Notes: generated from the sequence alone by a model not told the origin. A stretch of 45,544 nucleotides of DNA from RGIG3009 sp045630765 (GCA_045630765.1 JAZQTM010000018.1:1-45544); one strand, 5' to 3'. Positions 15,141 through 23,314 are shown, numbered from the stretch's first letter. Made by a program: numbers and translations.

Positions 15141-15568
15141 TGCTGTTACCGAAGAGAGTTAAATTCCGCCGCGTTCAGAGAGGCCGCCTTACCGGTAAGG
15201 CCCTTCGCGGCAACAAGGTCACTTACGGTGATTTCGGTCTGGTGGCGTTAGAGCCCTCTTGGATCAAATCCAATCAGATCGAGGCCGCCCGTATCGCTAT
15301 GACTCGTTACATCAAACGTGGCGGTCAGGTGTGGATCAAAATCTTCCCTGACAAGCCGGTAACCGAGAAACCCGCTGAAACCCGAATGGGTTCCGGTAAA
15401 GGTTCTCCCGAGTACTGGGTAGCCGTGGTTAAACCCGGCCGCGTGATGTTCGAGATCGCCGGCGTTCCGGAAGAGACCGCCAGAGAAGCTATGAGACTCG
15501 CAGCCAACAAGCTGCCCATCAAATGCAAATTCGTTTGCAAGGAAGAAACGGATGGTGAGCAGGAATGA
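15140..15568 (+). CDS. rplP: 50S ribosomal protein L16
   Basis: The 142-residue protein has LLPKRVKFRRVQRGR at the start, the motif IEAARIAMTRYIKRGGQVWIKIFPDKP and the GSGKGSPEYWVAVVKPGR segment that approaches the A-site tRNA. L16 is a late 50S assembly protein. It overlaps rpsC by one base and rpmC by four (ATGA). Confidence 0.97.
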   Translation: MLLPKRVKFRRVQRGRLTGKALRGNKVTYGDFGLVALEPSWIKSNQIEAARIAMTRYIKRGGQVWIKIFPDKPVTEKPAETRMGSGKGSPEYWVAVVKPGRVMFEIAGVPEETAREAMRLAANKLPIKCKFVCKEETDGEQE

Positions 15569-15780
15569 AGTCCACTGAGATCCAGAAAATCAGAGAACTG
15601 AACGAAACCGAGTTGGAAAAGAAGCTTGCGGACCTCAAAGAGGAACTGTTCAACCTGAGATTCCAGCACGCGATCAACCAGTTGGAGAATCCGATGCGTC
15701 TGAAAGCCGTTAAGAAAGAGATCGCGGTCGTCAAAACGATCATCCGCGAGAACGAACTTAAGAACGGCGCAGAAGCGTAA
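15565..15780 (+). CDS. rpmC: 50S ribosomal protein L29
   Basis: This is a small helical protein of 71 residues with the L29 pattern ELNETELEKKLADLKEELFNLRFQHA and QLENPMRLKAVKKEIA in parts. It lies beside L23 at the tunnel exit. Its ATG overlaps the rplP stop (ATGA) and rpsQ follows after 17 nt. Confidence 0.95.
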   Translation: MKSTEIQKIRELNETELEKKLADLKEELFNLRFQHAINQLENPMRLKAVKKEIAVVKTIIRENELKNGAEA

Positions 15781-15797
15781 CGGAAGGAGGAAACATT

Positions 15798-16055
15798 GTG
15801 AGCGAACGGAATCTTAGAAAAACCCGGACCGGACTCGTCGTCAGCGACAAAATGGATAAGACCATCGTGGTCGCCGTCGAGGACAACGTCCGTCATCCGC
15901 TTTACAAGAAAATTGTGAAACATACCGTGAAGCTGAAAGCCCACGATGAGAACAACGAGTGTCGCGTTGGCGACCGCGTTATGGTCATGGAGACTCGCCC
16001 GTTGTCGAAAGACAAGCGCTGGCGTCTTGATCACATCATCGAGAAGGCGAAATAA
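15798..16055 (+). CDS. rpsQ: 30S ribosomal protein S17
   Basis: The protein is 85 residues with the OB-fold signature RKTRTGLVVSDKMDKTIVVAVE and HPLYKKIVKHTVKLKAHDE in parts. S17 is a primary 16S rRNA binder of the 30S body. The start is GTG 15798 behind GGAAGGAGGA; no ATG is available at the right position. Confidence 0.96.
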   Translation: MSERNLRKTRTGLVVSDKMDKTIVVAVEDNVRHPLYKKIVKHTVKLKAHDENNECRVGDRVMVMETRPLSKDKRWRLDHIIEKAK

Positions 16056-16084
16056 GTCGGTCAATCTGAAAGGAGGAACACACT

Positions 16085-16453
16085 GTGGTACAACAGCAGA
16101 CCTACCTCAAAGTTGCCGACAACACCGGTGCGAAGGAGCTTATGTGCATTCGCGTTCTCGGTGGTTCCGGCCGGAGGTATGCAAATATCGGCGACGTTGT
16201 GGTTGCTTCTGTTAAAAAAGCAGCACCCGGCGGCGTTGTGAAAAAGGGCGATGTGGTTAAAGCCGTCATCGTTCGTACAGTGAAAGGCGTTCGTCGTGAG
16301 GATGGTACTTACATCCGCTTCGACGAGAACGCAGCCGTCATCATTCGTGATGACAAGAACCCCAGAGGTACCCGTATCTTTGGGCCGGTAGCGAGAGAGT
16401 TGAGAGAAAAAGAGTATCTCAAGATCTTAAGCCTCGCTCCCGAAGTGCTGTAA
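16085..16453 (+). CDS. rplN: 50S ribosomal protein L14
   Basis: The 122-residue protein contains VQQQTYLKVADNTGAKELMCIRVLGG, GDVVVASVKKAAPGG and the conserved block NPRGTRIFGPVARELR, in parts. L14 lies at the subunit interface near the sarcin-ricin loop and is the site where the silencing factor RsfS docks. It starts at GTG 16085 after AAAGGAGGA. Confidence 0.97.
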   Translation: MVQQQTYLKVADNTGAKELMCIRVLGGSGRRYANIGDVVVASVKKAAPGGVVKKGDVVKAVIVRTVKGVRREDGTYIRFDENAAVIIRDDKNPRGTRIFGPVARELREKEYLKILSLAPEVL

Positions 16454-16468
16454 GGGGAGGTGCCGAAA

Positions 16469-16801
16469 TTGAGTAACAAACTTCATGTGAAAAAGGACGA
16501 TACCGTCCTCGTTATCAGCGGCGATGACAAGGGCAAAAAGGGCAAGGTCTTAGAGGTCAGCCCGAAAGAAGGCAAAGTCATCGTTGAAGGTTTGAACATG
16601 GTTAAAAAGCATGTTAAACCCCGTAAAATGGGCGATGCCGGCGGCATTGTCGAGGCGGAAGGCGCTATGTATGCCTGCAAAGTTCAGGTTGTCTGCCCGT
16701 CTTGCAAAAAACCGGTTCGTGTAGCCTACAAAAAGTTTGCCGACGATAACGGCAAGAATCGCTCGGTCCGCGTTTGCAGCAAATGCGGCGAGACACTGTA
16801 A
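16469..16801 (+). CDS. rplX: 50S ribosomal protein L24
   Basis: The KOW-domain protein starts HVKKDDTVLVISGDDKGKKGKV and initiates 50S assembly. TTG 16469 is chosen as the start because GGGGAGG (16454-16460) lies the correct distance upstream; the in-frame GTG at 16460 overlaps that site. The result is 110 residues. The C-terminal part has two CxxC pairs (CPSCKKP and CSKCGE), one more than many L24 proteins, which could form a full zinc ribbon. Zinc binding is inferred. Confidence 0.95.
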   Translation: MSNKLHVKKDDTVLVISGDDKGKKGKVLEVSPKEGKVIVEGLNMVKKHVKPRKMGDAGGIVEAEGAMYACKVQVVCPSCKKPVRVAYKKFADDNGKNRSVRVCSKCGETL

Positions 16802-16818
16802 GAGGAGGGACATACGTA

Positions 16819-17358
16819 ATGGCTAGATTAAAAGAGTATTACAAGAATGATGTCGCTCCCGCGCTGATGAAGAAATTCGGCTACAAGAGTGTCATGCAGA
16901 TCCCGAAGCTGGACAAGATCGTCATTAACGTCGCTTGCGGCGAAGCCCGTGACAACGCGAAGGTTATCGATGCGATCAACATTGATCTGGCGGCGATCAC
17001 CGGTCAGAAACCGGTCGTCTGCAAGGCGAAAAAGTCGGTTGCAAACTTCAAACTGCGTGAAGGCATGAACATCGGCGTCAAGGTAACGCTGCGCGGCGAG
17101 CGTATGTATGAGTTCCTGGATCGTCTGTTCAACGTGGCTCTGCCTCGTGTTCGCGACTTCCGCGGCATCAATGCCAACTCCTTCGACGGACGCGGCAACT
17201 ACAACATGGGTATTAAAGAGCAGCTCATCTTCCCCGAAATCCAGTACGATAAGATCGACAAGGTTCGCGGCATGGATGTTTGCTTCGTTACTACCGCAAA
17301 ATCTGACGAAGAAGCGCGCGAGCTGCTCACGTTGATGGGCGCTCCGTTCGCGAAGTAA
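16819..17358 (+). CDS. rplE: 50S ribosomal protein L5
   Basis: L5 binds 5S rRNA and contacts the P-site tRNA. ATG 16819 behind AGAGGAGGGA gives the usual 179 residues, starting MARLKEYYKNDVAPALMKKF. Family motifs are GQKPVVCKAKKSVANFKLREGM, the RMYEFLDRL helix and DFRGINANSFDGRGNYNMGIKEQ in parts. Upstream in-frame codons run inside rplX and were not used. Confidence 0.97.
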   Translation: MARLKEYYKNDVAPALMKKFGYKSVMQIPKLDKIVINVACGEARDNAKVIDAINIDLAAITGQKPVVCKAKKSVANFKLREGMNIGVKVTLRGERMYEFLDRLFNVALPRVRDFRGINANSFDGRGNYNMGIKEQLIFPEIQYDKIDKVRGMDVCFVTTAKSDEEARELLTLMGAPFAK

Positions 17359-17371
17359 GGAGGGAAAACGA

Positions 17372-17557
17372 ATGGCAAAGACTTCTATGAAAATCAAACA
17401 GCAGAGAACGCCTAAGTTTTCCACTCAGGCGTACAATCGCTGCAAAATCTGTGGTCGTCCTCACGCGTATCTGCGCAAATACGGCGTTTGCCGTATCTGC
17501 TTCCGGGAATTGGCTTATAAAGGCGAAATCCCCGGCGTGAAGAAGGCCAGTTGGTAA
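17372..17557 (+). CDS. rpsN: 30S ribosomal protein S14, zinc-binding short type
   Basis: This 61-residue protein is the short C+ form of S14, with CKICGRPHAYLRKYGVCRIC giving two CxxC pairs for one zinc ion. This type is typical of Firmicutes and Actinobacteria, whereas the 101-residue form without cysteines is usually a zinc-starvation paralog there. No such paralog is present in the window. Confidence 0.97.
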   Translation: MAKTSMKIKQQRTPKFSTQAYNRCKICGRPHAYLRKYGVCRICFRELAYKGEIPGVKKASW

Positions 17558-17585
17558 GCAATAGCTAGAAGGAGGTTGACGGTAT

Positions 17586-17987
17586 ATGCAAATCACCGAT
17601 ACAATTGCCGATATGCTGACCAGAATTCGCAACGCGAGTTCCGCAAAGCATGACACGGTGGATATTCCCGCTTCCAACATGAAGAAGGCTATTGCCCAGA
17701 TTCTTGTTGACGAGGGATATGTCAAAAACTATCAAGTCATCGAAGATGGCAAGCAGGGCGTTATCCGCGTGACGCTGAAATATCAGGGCCCGTCCAAAAA
17801 ACCGGTTCTGATGGGTCTGCGCCGCGTGTCCAAGCCGGGCTTGCGGATCTATTCCAGCAGTGAGGATATGCCGAAGGTCATGAAGGGCATCGGCACCGCC
17901 ATCGTGTCTACGTCTAAGGGCGTTATGACCGATAAGAAAGCTCGCAAAGAAAACGTGGGCGGCGAAGTCCTCGCGTTTGTGTGGTAA
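17586..17987 (+). CDS. rpsH: 30S ribosomal protein S8
   Basis: The 133-residue protein shows TDTIADMLTRIRNASSAKHD at the N-terminus and the conserved C-terminal region GLRIYSSSEDMPKVMKGIGTAIVSTSKGVM in parts. S8 nucleates the 30S platform and in E. coli represses the spc operon by mimicry of its 16S site. No equivalent stem was sought in detail here. AGAAGGAGG precedes the start. Confidence 0.97.
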   Translation: MQITDTIADMLTRIRNASSAKHDTVDIPASNMKKAIAQILVDEGYVKNYQVIEDGKQGVIRVTLKYQGPSKKPVLMGLRRVSKPGLRIYSSSEDMPKVMKGIGTAIVSTSKGVMTDKKARKENVGGEVLAFVW

Positions 17988-18000
17988 GGGGGAGAAGAAT

Positions 18001-18549
18001 ATGTCGAGAATTGGACGCAAACCCATTACCATCCCCGCCGGTGTACAGGTTACTTTGGCGGACGGCGTGGTGACTGCCAAGGGCCCGAAAGGCACCTTGA
18101 CTCAGAAGATCCACCCGAACATGACGGTCGCGATCGAAGGCACCGAGATCACGGTTACTCGTCCCAACGATGAGAAAGAGAACCGTTCTCTGCACGGTCT
18201 GACCCGTACGTTGATCAACAACATGGTCGAAGGTGTTAACAAAGGCTTCTCCAAAGAGCTGGACGTTAACGGCGTCGGTTACCGTGTTGCCAAACAGGGC
18301 AAAGACTTGGTTATGAACCTTGGCTACAGCCATCAGGTCATCATGAGCGAGATCGAGGGCATCACGATTGATGTTCCCAACCCGAACAAGATCATCATCA
18401 GCGGTCCCGACAAGCAGCTGGTTGGCCAGTTTGCTGCGGAAGTCCGCGAGAAACGCCCGCCGGAGCCGTATAAGGGCAAAGGCATCAAATACACCACCGA
18501 GCATATCCGCCGCAAGGAAGGTAAGACCGGTGCAAAGGGCAAGAAGTAA
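18001..18549 (+). CDS. rplF: 50S ribosomal protein L6
   Basis: ATG 18001 behind GGGGGAGAAG gives 182 residues beginning MSRIGRKPITIPAGVQV, the standard L6 start; an in-frame ATG at 17977 lies within rpsH and was rejected. The C-terminal signature PEPYKGKGIKYTTEHIRRKEGK is present in full. L6 sits near the factor-binding site at the base of the L7/L12 stalk. Confidence 0.97.
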   Translation: MSRIGRKPITIPAGVQVTLADGVVTAKGPKGTLTQKIHPNMTVAIEGTEITVTRPNDEKENRSLHGLTRTLINNMVEGVNKGFSKELDVNGVGYRVAKQGKDLVMNLGYSHQVIMSEIEGITIDVPNPNKIIISGPDKQLVGQFAAEVREKRPPEPYKGKGIKYTTEHIRRKEGKTGAKGKK

Positions 18550-18567
18550 GAGAAGGAGTGAAATCAC

Positions 18568-18927
18568 ATGGTCAGCAAAAAAGATAGCAACCAGGCTCGG
18601 TTGCACCGCCACGCTCGTGTGCGCGGTAAGATTTCCGGCACTGCTGAGTGCCCCCGCTTGAACGTGTTCCGCTCTCTGAATCACATCTATGCCCAGATCA
18701 TTGATGATGTTAAGGGAGTCACGCTCGTCGCCGCTGCCAGCAACGAAAAAGATTTCGGTATGGCCGGCGGTAACAAGGAAGCTGCCCGCAAGGTCGGCGA
18801 ACTGATCGCAAAGCGCGCTCTGGAAAAGGGCATTGAGAATGTCGTTTTCGACAGAGGCGGTTACATCTATCACGGCCGTGTCGCGCAACTGGCCGAAGGC
18901 GCCCGTGAGGGCGGCCTCAAATTCTAA
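18568..18927 (+). CDS. rplR: 50S ribosomal protein L18
   Basis: The 119-residue protein has the basic N-terminus RLHRHARVRGKISGTAECPRLNVFRS (in parts) and ends with VVFDRGGYIYHGRVAQLAEGAREGGL (in parts), matching L18. It carries 5S rRNA into the 50S subunit together with L5. AGAAGGAG lies upstream of the ATG and rpsE follows after 19 nt. Confidence 0.97.
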   Translation: MVSKKDSNQARLHRHARVRGKISGTAECPRLNVFRSLNHIYAQIIDDVKGVTLVAAASNEKDFGMAGGNKEAARKVGELIAKRALEKGIENVVFDRGGYIYHGRVAQLAEGAREGGLKF

Positions 18928-18946
18928 GGAAAGGAGAGGAAGTACT

Positions 18947-19447
18947 TTGGCCAGAAGAGAAGAAATGCACGACGAATACAAAGAAACCGTAGTTGCCATC
19001 AACCGTGTCAGCAAAACCGTTAAGGGCGGACGCATTATGAAGTTTGCCGCGTTGGTTGTTGTCGGTGATGGCAAGGGCACGGTGGGCTTCGGTACCGGTA
19101 AAGCCGGTGAAGTTCCGGATGCTATCCGCAAGGGTATCGAGGATGCGAAGAAGAACCTCATTAAGGTTTCGCTGAAGGGCACCACGATCCCGCACGAGGT
19201 GATCGGTGAATTCGGCGCCGGTCGCGTGCTGATGAAACCCGCCGCTCCCGGTACCGGTGTTATCGCCGGCGGCGCAGTACGTGCCGTGGTGGAGGCTGCC
19301 GGTATCAAGGATATCCGCACCAAGGCTCTCCGCTCCAATAACCCCTGCAACGTTGTCAGCGCCGCGATGAACGGCTTGGCACAGTTGCGTACCGCTGAAG
19401 AAGCGGGTGCGATCCGTGGCAAAACTGCCAAGGAAATTTTAGGATAA
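18947..19447 (+). CDS. rpsE: 30S ribosomal protein S5
   Basis: S5 helps decoding fidelity and the mRNA entry channel. The start is TTG 18947, with GAAAGGAGAGGAAG upstream, giving 166 residues starting M(A)RREEMHDEYKETVVAINRV. Alternative in-frame starts farther left fall inside rplR. Family elements are KGGRIMKFAALVVVGDGKGTVGFG (in parts), GTGVIAGGAVRAVVEAAGI and ALRSNNPCNVV. Confidence 0.96.
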   Translation: MARREEMHDEYKETVVAINRVSKTVKGGRIMKFAALVVVGDGKGTVGFGTGKAGEVPDAIRKGIEDAKKNLIKVSLKGTTIPHEVIGEFGAGRVLMKPAAPGTGVIAGGAVRAVVEAAGIKDIRTKALRSNNPCNVVSAAMNGLAQLRTAEEAGAIRGKTAKEILG

Positions 19448-19463
19448 CAGGAGGGCGTACGAA

Positions 19464-19658
19464 ATGGCTAAAAAGGCAAACGATTGCTTGACCATCAAGT
19501 TAACGAAAAGCTTGATCGGTGCAAAGAAAGATCAGATCGCCACTGCCAATTCCCTGGGTCTGCGTAAGATCGGTGACACCGTGTGCCAGCCTGTCAACGC
19601 AGCTACTCAAGGTAAGGTGGCGAAGATTATCCACCTCATCGAGGTAACGGAAGCTTAA
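19464..19658 (+). CDS. rpmD: 50S ribosomal protein L30
   Basis: This is a 64-residue bacterial-type L30 with LTIKLTKSLIGAKKDQIATANSLGLRKIGDTVCQP in parts, slightly longer than the usual 58-60. The extra length is at both ends. It is preceded by CAGGAGGGC and followed by rplO after 28 nt. Confidence 0.95.
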   Translation: MAKKANDCLTIKLTKSLIGAKKDQIATANSLGLRKIGDTVCQPVNAATQGKVAKIIHLIEVTEA

Positions 19659-19686
19659 CCTATACGATCAAGGAGGTGCGAATACT

Positions 19687-20127
19687 ATGAAGCTACAAGA
19701 GCTTTCTCCGGCACCCGGCTCGGTTCGGGACGTCAAGAGAATCGGTAGAGGTCACGGTTCCGGTCAGGGCAAAACTGCCGGTAAAGGTCACAAAGGTCAG
19801 AAGGCGCGTGCCGGTCGCGGTATGCAAGTCGGTTTTGAAGGTGGCCAGATGCCTCTGCAAAGACGAGTGCCGAAAAGAGGTTTCGTCAACATTTTTGCAA
19901 CAACTTATGCCACTATCAACGTCGGTTCCCTCAACGCATTTGAGGATGGTGCTGTTGTCGATGCAGCAGCGCTGAAAGAAGCCGGTTTAGTGAAAAAGAC
20001 CTATGACGGCGTGAAGGTGCTTGCCAACGGCAATCTCACCAAAAAGCTCACTGTCAAGGCAGCAGCCTATTCTGAAGCAGCTAAGGCGAAGATCGAAGCT
20101 GCTGGTGGAAAGGCTGAGGTGATCTGA
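19687..20127 (+). CDS. rplO: 50S ribosomal protein L15
   Basis: The 146-residue protein has the glycine- and lysine-rich N-terminal tail RIGRGHGSGQGKTAGKGHKG (rRNA-threading) and GFEGGQMPLQRRVPKRGF, then the globular C-terminal domain. L15 is a late assembly protein. The secY start lies one base after its stop, with the SD-like GAGGTGATC inside the rplO end. Confidence 0.97.
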   Translation: MKLQELSPAPGSVRDVKRIGRGHGSGQGKTAGKGHKGQKARAGRGMQVGFEGGQMPLQRRVPKRGFVNIFATTYATINVGSLNAFEDGAVVDAAALKEAGLVKKTYDGVKVLANGNLTKKLTVKAAAYSEAAKAKIEAAGGKAEVI

Positions 20128-20128
20128 C

Positions 20129-21451
20129 ATGTTTCAAACCTTACGGAATGCATGGAAGATCCAGGATTTGCGTAAGAAGCTCCTGTTCACGCTGTTTATC
20201 ATTTTGATTTTCCGCATCGGCTCGGTTATCACCGTTCCGTTTGTGGATGTCGCAGCGTTGAAAGAAGCGATCAGTACTACGGAAAACGTCTTTGGTTATC
20301 TGACGATGATCTCCGGCGGCGGCTTTTCCAACGCAAGTATTTTTGCGCTGTCCATCACTCCGTATATCAATGCCAGCATTATCATTCAGCTGTTGACCGT
20401 TGCAATCCCTGCTCTGGAGCGTTTGGCGAAAGAAGGGGAAGCAGGTCGCAAGGTGATCGGTAAGATCACTCGTTTTGTGACCGTCGGTCTGGGCTTGATG
20501 CTCGGTATTGCGTACTATTTCATGGTGCGCAATAACTACGGCTCCAAAGTGCTGGTTGCTGAAGCACAAAAAGGCTTCGGTCAATGGTTTGCGGCAGTGG
20601 TTATCGTTCTCTGCTTCGTGGCGGGTTCCGCACTTATCATGTGGCTCGGCGAGCAGATCAACGAAAAGGGTATCGGAAACGGCATTTCCATTTTGTTGTT
20701 TGCCGGTATTCTGTCCGGAATCCCCTCCGCAGCTCGTACGCTGTGGGCGTGGTTCTATGAAGCGGGTATCGCGCAGCTCGGCACTTACTCGAATGCGATC
20801 TGGAACGTCATTTTGGTTCCGGTTGTTCTGATTATCTTCCTCGCGATGATCGGTTTCATCGTGTTCATGGGCGATGCAGAACGCCGCATTCCGGTGCAGT
20901 ATGCGAAGCGCGTTGTCGGTCGTAAAATGTACGGCGGACAAAACACCTTTATTCCGATCAAAGTCAACATGTCCGGTGTTATGCCGATCATCTTGGCGGT
21001 TTCGATCGTGTCGCTGCCCTCGATTCTGCAGCAGTTCTTCAGTTGGAAAGACAACTGGTTCCTGTCTGCGTTCCATCAGGACAGCTGGGTGTATATCCTC
21101 GTTTATTTTGTTATGATCATAGGCTTTGCCTTCTTCTATGTCACGATCCAATATAATCCGTTGGAGATGGCGAATAATCTTCGCAAAAACTCCGGTGCGA
21201 TCCCCGGCTATCGTCCGGGCAAGCCCACTTCGGACTATATCAAACGTGTGTTGAATAAGGTGACCTTGATCGGTGCATTGTTCCTGGGCTTTATCGCCCT
21301 GTTCCCGAGCGTTTTCGGTAAACTCAGCGGCTTCTACGGATTGACGCTGGGCGGCACGTCCCTCATGATCGTGGTGGGCGTTGCGCTGGAAACCACGCAA
21401 CAGATCGAAAGCCAGATGATGATGCGCCATTACAAAGGCTTCCTCGAGTAA
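20129..21451 (+). CDS. secY: Preprotein translocase subunit SecY
   Basis: This is the channel subunit of the Sec translocon. The 440 residues contain ten hydrophobic segments in the expected arrangement. The first begins LRKKLLFTLFIILIFRIGSV, followed by a plug region (GGGFSNASIFALSITPYINASII in parts), GEQINEKGIGNGISILLFAGI, the cytosolic QYAKRVVGRKMYGG loop, and YNPLEMANNLRKNSGAIPGYRPGKPT in parts. It is coupled to rplO and separated from adk by an 82-nt gap containing a strong hairpin. Confidence 0.97.
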   Translation: MFQTLRNAWKIQDLRKKLLFTLFIILIFRIGSVITVPFVDVAALKEAISTTENVFGYLTMISGGGFSNASIFALSITPYINASIIIQLLTVAIPALERLAKEGEAGRKVIGKITRFVTVGLGLMLGIAYYFMVRNNYGSKVLVAEAQKGFGQWFAAVVIVLCFVAGSALIMWLGEQINEKGIGNGISILLFAGILSGIPSAARTLWAWFYEAGIAQLGTYSNAIWNVILVPVVLIIFLAMIGFIVFMGDAERRIPVQYAKRVVGRKMYGGQNTFIPIKVNMSGVMPIILAVSIVSLPSILQQFFSWKDNWFLSAFHQDSWVYILVYFVMIIGFAFFYVTIQYNPLEMANNLRKNSGAIPGYRPGKPTSDYIKRVLNKVTLIGALFLGFIALFPSVFGKLSGFYGLTLGGTSLMIVVGVALETTQQIESQMMMRHYKGFLE

Positions 21452-21463
21452 CAACTATCCCAT

Positions 21464-21499
21464 CCGACCCGTCCGGCGGGTCATCCGTCGGACGGTCGG
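21464..21499 (+). promoter_or_regulatory. Intercistronic hairpin between secY and adk
   Basis: CCGACC-C-GTCCG (21464-21475) pairs with CGGACGGTCGG (21489-21499) to give 11 bp with one bulged C and a 13-nt loop. The following sequence, TATGTTTGTTTGC, is only partly U-rich. It may be a weak terminator, an RNA-processing site or a stability element that lowers adk-map expression relative to the ribosomal genes. Confidence 0.55.
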
Positions 21500-21533
21500 G
21501 TATGTTTGTTTGCAAAAGAGAGGTTGTAATTCT

Positions 21534-22166
21534 ATGAGGCTGATTTTGTTAGGTGCTCCCGGTGCCGGCAAAGGCACACAGGCTGAAATGATCAGCGAGC
21601 ATCTACACATCCCCACAATCTCCACGGGTAACATTATCCGTGAAGCGCTGAAAAGCGGCACGGAGATGGGCCTGAAAGCCAAAGCGTTTATTGACTCCGG
21701 TAAGCTCGTTCCCGATGAAGTGGTCATTGCAATCATCCAAGACCGCCTCAAAAAGGACGATTGCCAAAACGGATTCATTCTCGATGGCTTTCCGCGTACC
21801 ATCCCCCAAGCCGAGGCGCTTGACCGCATGGGCGTTGTTATTGACCGCGTTATCGCTTTAGAGGTCGCGGACGAAACGATTGCTCGGCGTGTATCGGGCC
21901 GCCGTGTTTGCTTGGCTTGTGGTGCCACCTACCACGTCGACTATAAAAAGCCGATGACGGACGGTGTGTGCGACAAGTGCGGCGACACCCTTGTTCAGCG
22001 CAAGGATGACCATCCCGACACGGTCAAGGAACGCCTTGAGGTGTATCACGAACAGACGGAACCGCTTAAAGATTACTACGCAAAAGCGGGTAAACTGGTG
22101 ACAGTTGAGGGACAAGAAGCAGTTGAAGATACAACGCGTCTTACCCTCGCAGCGGTTGAGGCCTAA
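21534..22166 (+). CDS. adk: Adenylate kinase, zinc-lid type
   Basis: The enzyme interconverts ATP plus AMP and two ADP. ATG 21534 behind AGAGAGG gives 210 residues starting MRLILLGAPGAGKGTQ (Walker A). The AMP-binding ISTGNIIREA, GFPRTIPQAE and lid segments are present. The lid carries four Cys (CLAC...CDKC), the zinc-binding form common in Gram-positives. A short upstream in-frame ATG at 21510 has a poorer ribosome site. Confidence 0.97.
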   Translation: MRLILLGAPGAGKGTQAEMISEHLHIPTISTGNIIREALKSGTEMGLKAKAFIDSGKLVPDEVVIAIIQDRLKKDDCQNGFILDGFPRTIPQAEALDRMGVVIDRVIALEVADETIARRVSGRRVCLACGATYHVDYKKPMTDGVCDKCGDTLVQRKDDHPDTVKERLEVYHEQTEPLKDYYAKAGKLVTVEGQEAVEDTTRLTLAAVEA

Positions 22167-22170
22167 ATCG

Positions 22171-22917
22171 ATGATATGTATCAAAAACAGCCGGGAGCTT
22201 TCCTTAATGCGGGAAGCATGTGTTATCTCGGCGAGAGCGTTAAAGTTGGCGGGTGAGGCAGTCGAGCCCGGTGTCACTACCGGTGAGATCGATCGCTTGA
22301 TTCGTAAGTATATCGAGAGCCAGGGCGCTAAGCCTTCGTTCCTCGGATATGCGGATTACCCTGCCAGCGCTTGTATTTCTGTGAACGAAACGGTTATCCA
22401 CGGCATACCGGACAAACGTGTTATCAAAGCGGGCGATATTGTCAGCATTGGTGTGGGCGCGTATTTGAACGGTTATCAGGGCGATAACGCTGCTACCTTC
22501 GGTGCCGGTGAGGTTTCCGAAGAAGCGAAAGCCCTGATGGAAGCCACCCGCGAAAGCCTGTATGAAGGCATTGCGGCGGCGACGGCGGGCAATCGCGTCG
22601 GCGATATCGGCGCAGCGGTTCAGCGGTATGTCGAGATGCGTGGTTACTCGGTCGTACGACAGTTTGTCGGCCACGGAGTAGGCACGAATCTGCACGAAGA
22701 CCCCAGCGTTCCGAATTTTGGGACACCCGGTCGAGGCCCACGCTTGCTACCGGGAATGACCTTAGCCATTGAACCTATGATCAATAAGGGCGGTCCGGAG
22801 GTCGAAATTTTATCCGACGGATGGACGACCGTCACAAAGGATCGTCAATTGTCTGCTCATTTCGAGCACACCATTGCGATCACAAAAGATGGACCCGTTA
22901 TATTGACCATGCCGTAA
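22171..22917 (+). CDS. map: Methionine aminopeptidase type I with a substituted metal ligand
   Basis: Methionine aminopeptidase removes the N-terminal Met of new proteins. ATG 22171 gives 248 residues in register with the E. coli enzyme offset by three. His77 (VIHGIP), Asp105 (GYQGDN), His168 (VGHGVG), Glu201 (AIEP) and Glu232 (HFEH) match the conserved His79, Asp108, His171, Glu204 and Glu235. The ligand expected at position 94, Asp97 in E. coli, is Gly (SIGVG, codon GGT at 22450-22452). Loss of a bidentate ligand should weaken two-metal binding. Whether the enzyme is active with one metal, whether a second map exists, or whether this is a sequencing error (GAT to GGT) cannot be told here. 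Confidence 0.92.
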   Translation: MICIKNSRELSLMREACVISARALKLAGEAVEPGVTTGEIDRLIRKYIESQGAKPSFLGYADYPASACISVNETVIHGIPDKRVIKAGDIVSIGVGAYLNGYQGDNAATFGAGEVSEEAKALMEATRESLYEGIAAATAGNRVGDIGAAVQRYVEMRGYSVVRQFVGHGVGTNLHEDPSVPNFGTPGRGPRLLPGMTLAIEPMINKGGPEVEILSDGWTTVTKDRQLSAHFEHTIAITKDGPVILTMP

Positions 22918-22935
22918 CGAAAGGGAGGAACCAGC

Positions 22936-23154
22936 ATGTCCAAAGCGGACGTTATTGAACTGGAAGGTGTCGTGGTCGAGGCGTTGCCGAATGCAACATT
23001 CCAAGTGGAGCTTGCGAACGGCCACCAGATACTCGCGCATATTTCCGGAAAACTGCGGATGAATTTTATCCGTATTCTGCCCGGTGACAAGGTCACGGTG
23101 GAAATGTCCCCGTATGACCTGACCAAAGGGCGCATTACCTGGAGAACCAAATAA
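22936..23154 (+). CDS. infA: Translation initiation factor IF-1
   Basis: This is a 72-residue S1/OB-fold protein with MSKADVIELEGVVVEALPNA, FQVELANGHQILAHISGKLRMNFIRILPGD (in parts) and the C-terminal KGRITWRTK. IF-1 blocks the A site during initiation. The family's usual YDLTKGRI.YR ending is conserved apart from Trp in place of Tyr. GAAAGGGAGGA precedes the start. Confidence 0.97.
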   Translation: MSKADVIELEGVVVEALPNATFQVELANGHQILAHISGKLRMNFIRILPGDKVTVEMSPYDLTKGRITWRTK

Positions 23155-23200
23155 AGGACGCAGGTCTATGACCTGACCGACTATCAAAGGAGGCATTTTC

Positions 23201-23314
23201 ATGAAAGTCAGACCTTCTGTAAAGAAAATCTGCGAAAAGTGCAAGATCATCAAACGCAAGGGCCGCATTATGGTCATTTGCGAAAACCCCAAGCATAAGC
23301 AGCGTCAGGGCTGA
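23201..23314 (+). CDS. rpmJ: 50S ribosomal protein L36, zinc type
   Basis: A 37-codon gene reads MKVRPSVKKICEKCKIIKRK at its start and ends HKQRQG. The cysteines of CEKC plus the later Cys and His form the zinc site of the C+ L36 type. AAAGGAGG lies 8 nt upstream of ATG 23201. It occupies its usual place between infA and rpsM. Confidence 0.97.
   Translation: MKVRPSVKKICEKCKIIKRKGRIMVICENPKHKQRQG

Noticed and set aside
17923..19431. 502-codon antisense reading frame opposite rpsH-rpsE
   Set aside because: It is antisense to four conserved ribosomal genes; long antisense frames arise from the strong codon bias of these genes.
20141..21454. 437-codon antisense reading frame opposite secY
   Set aside because: It shadows secY, is rich in His and Arg, and has no ribosome site or recognisable domain.
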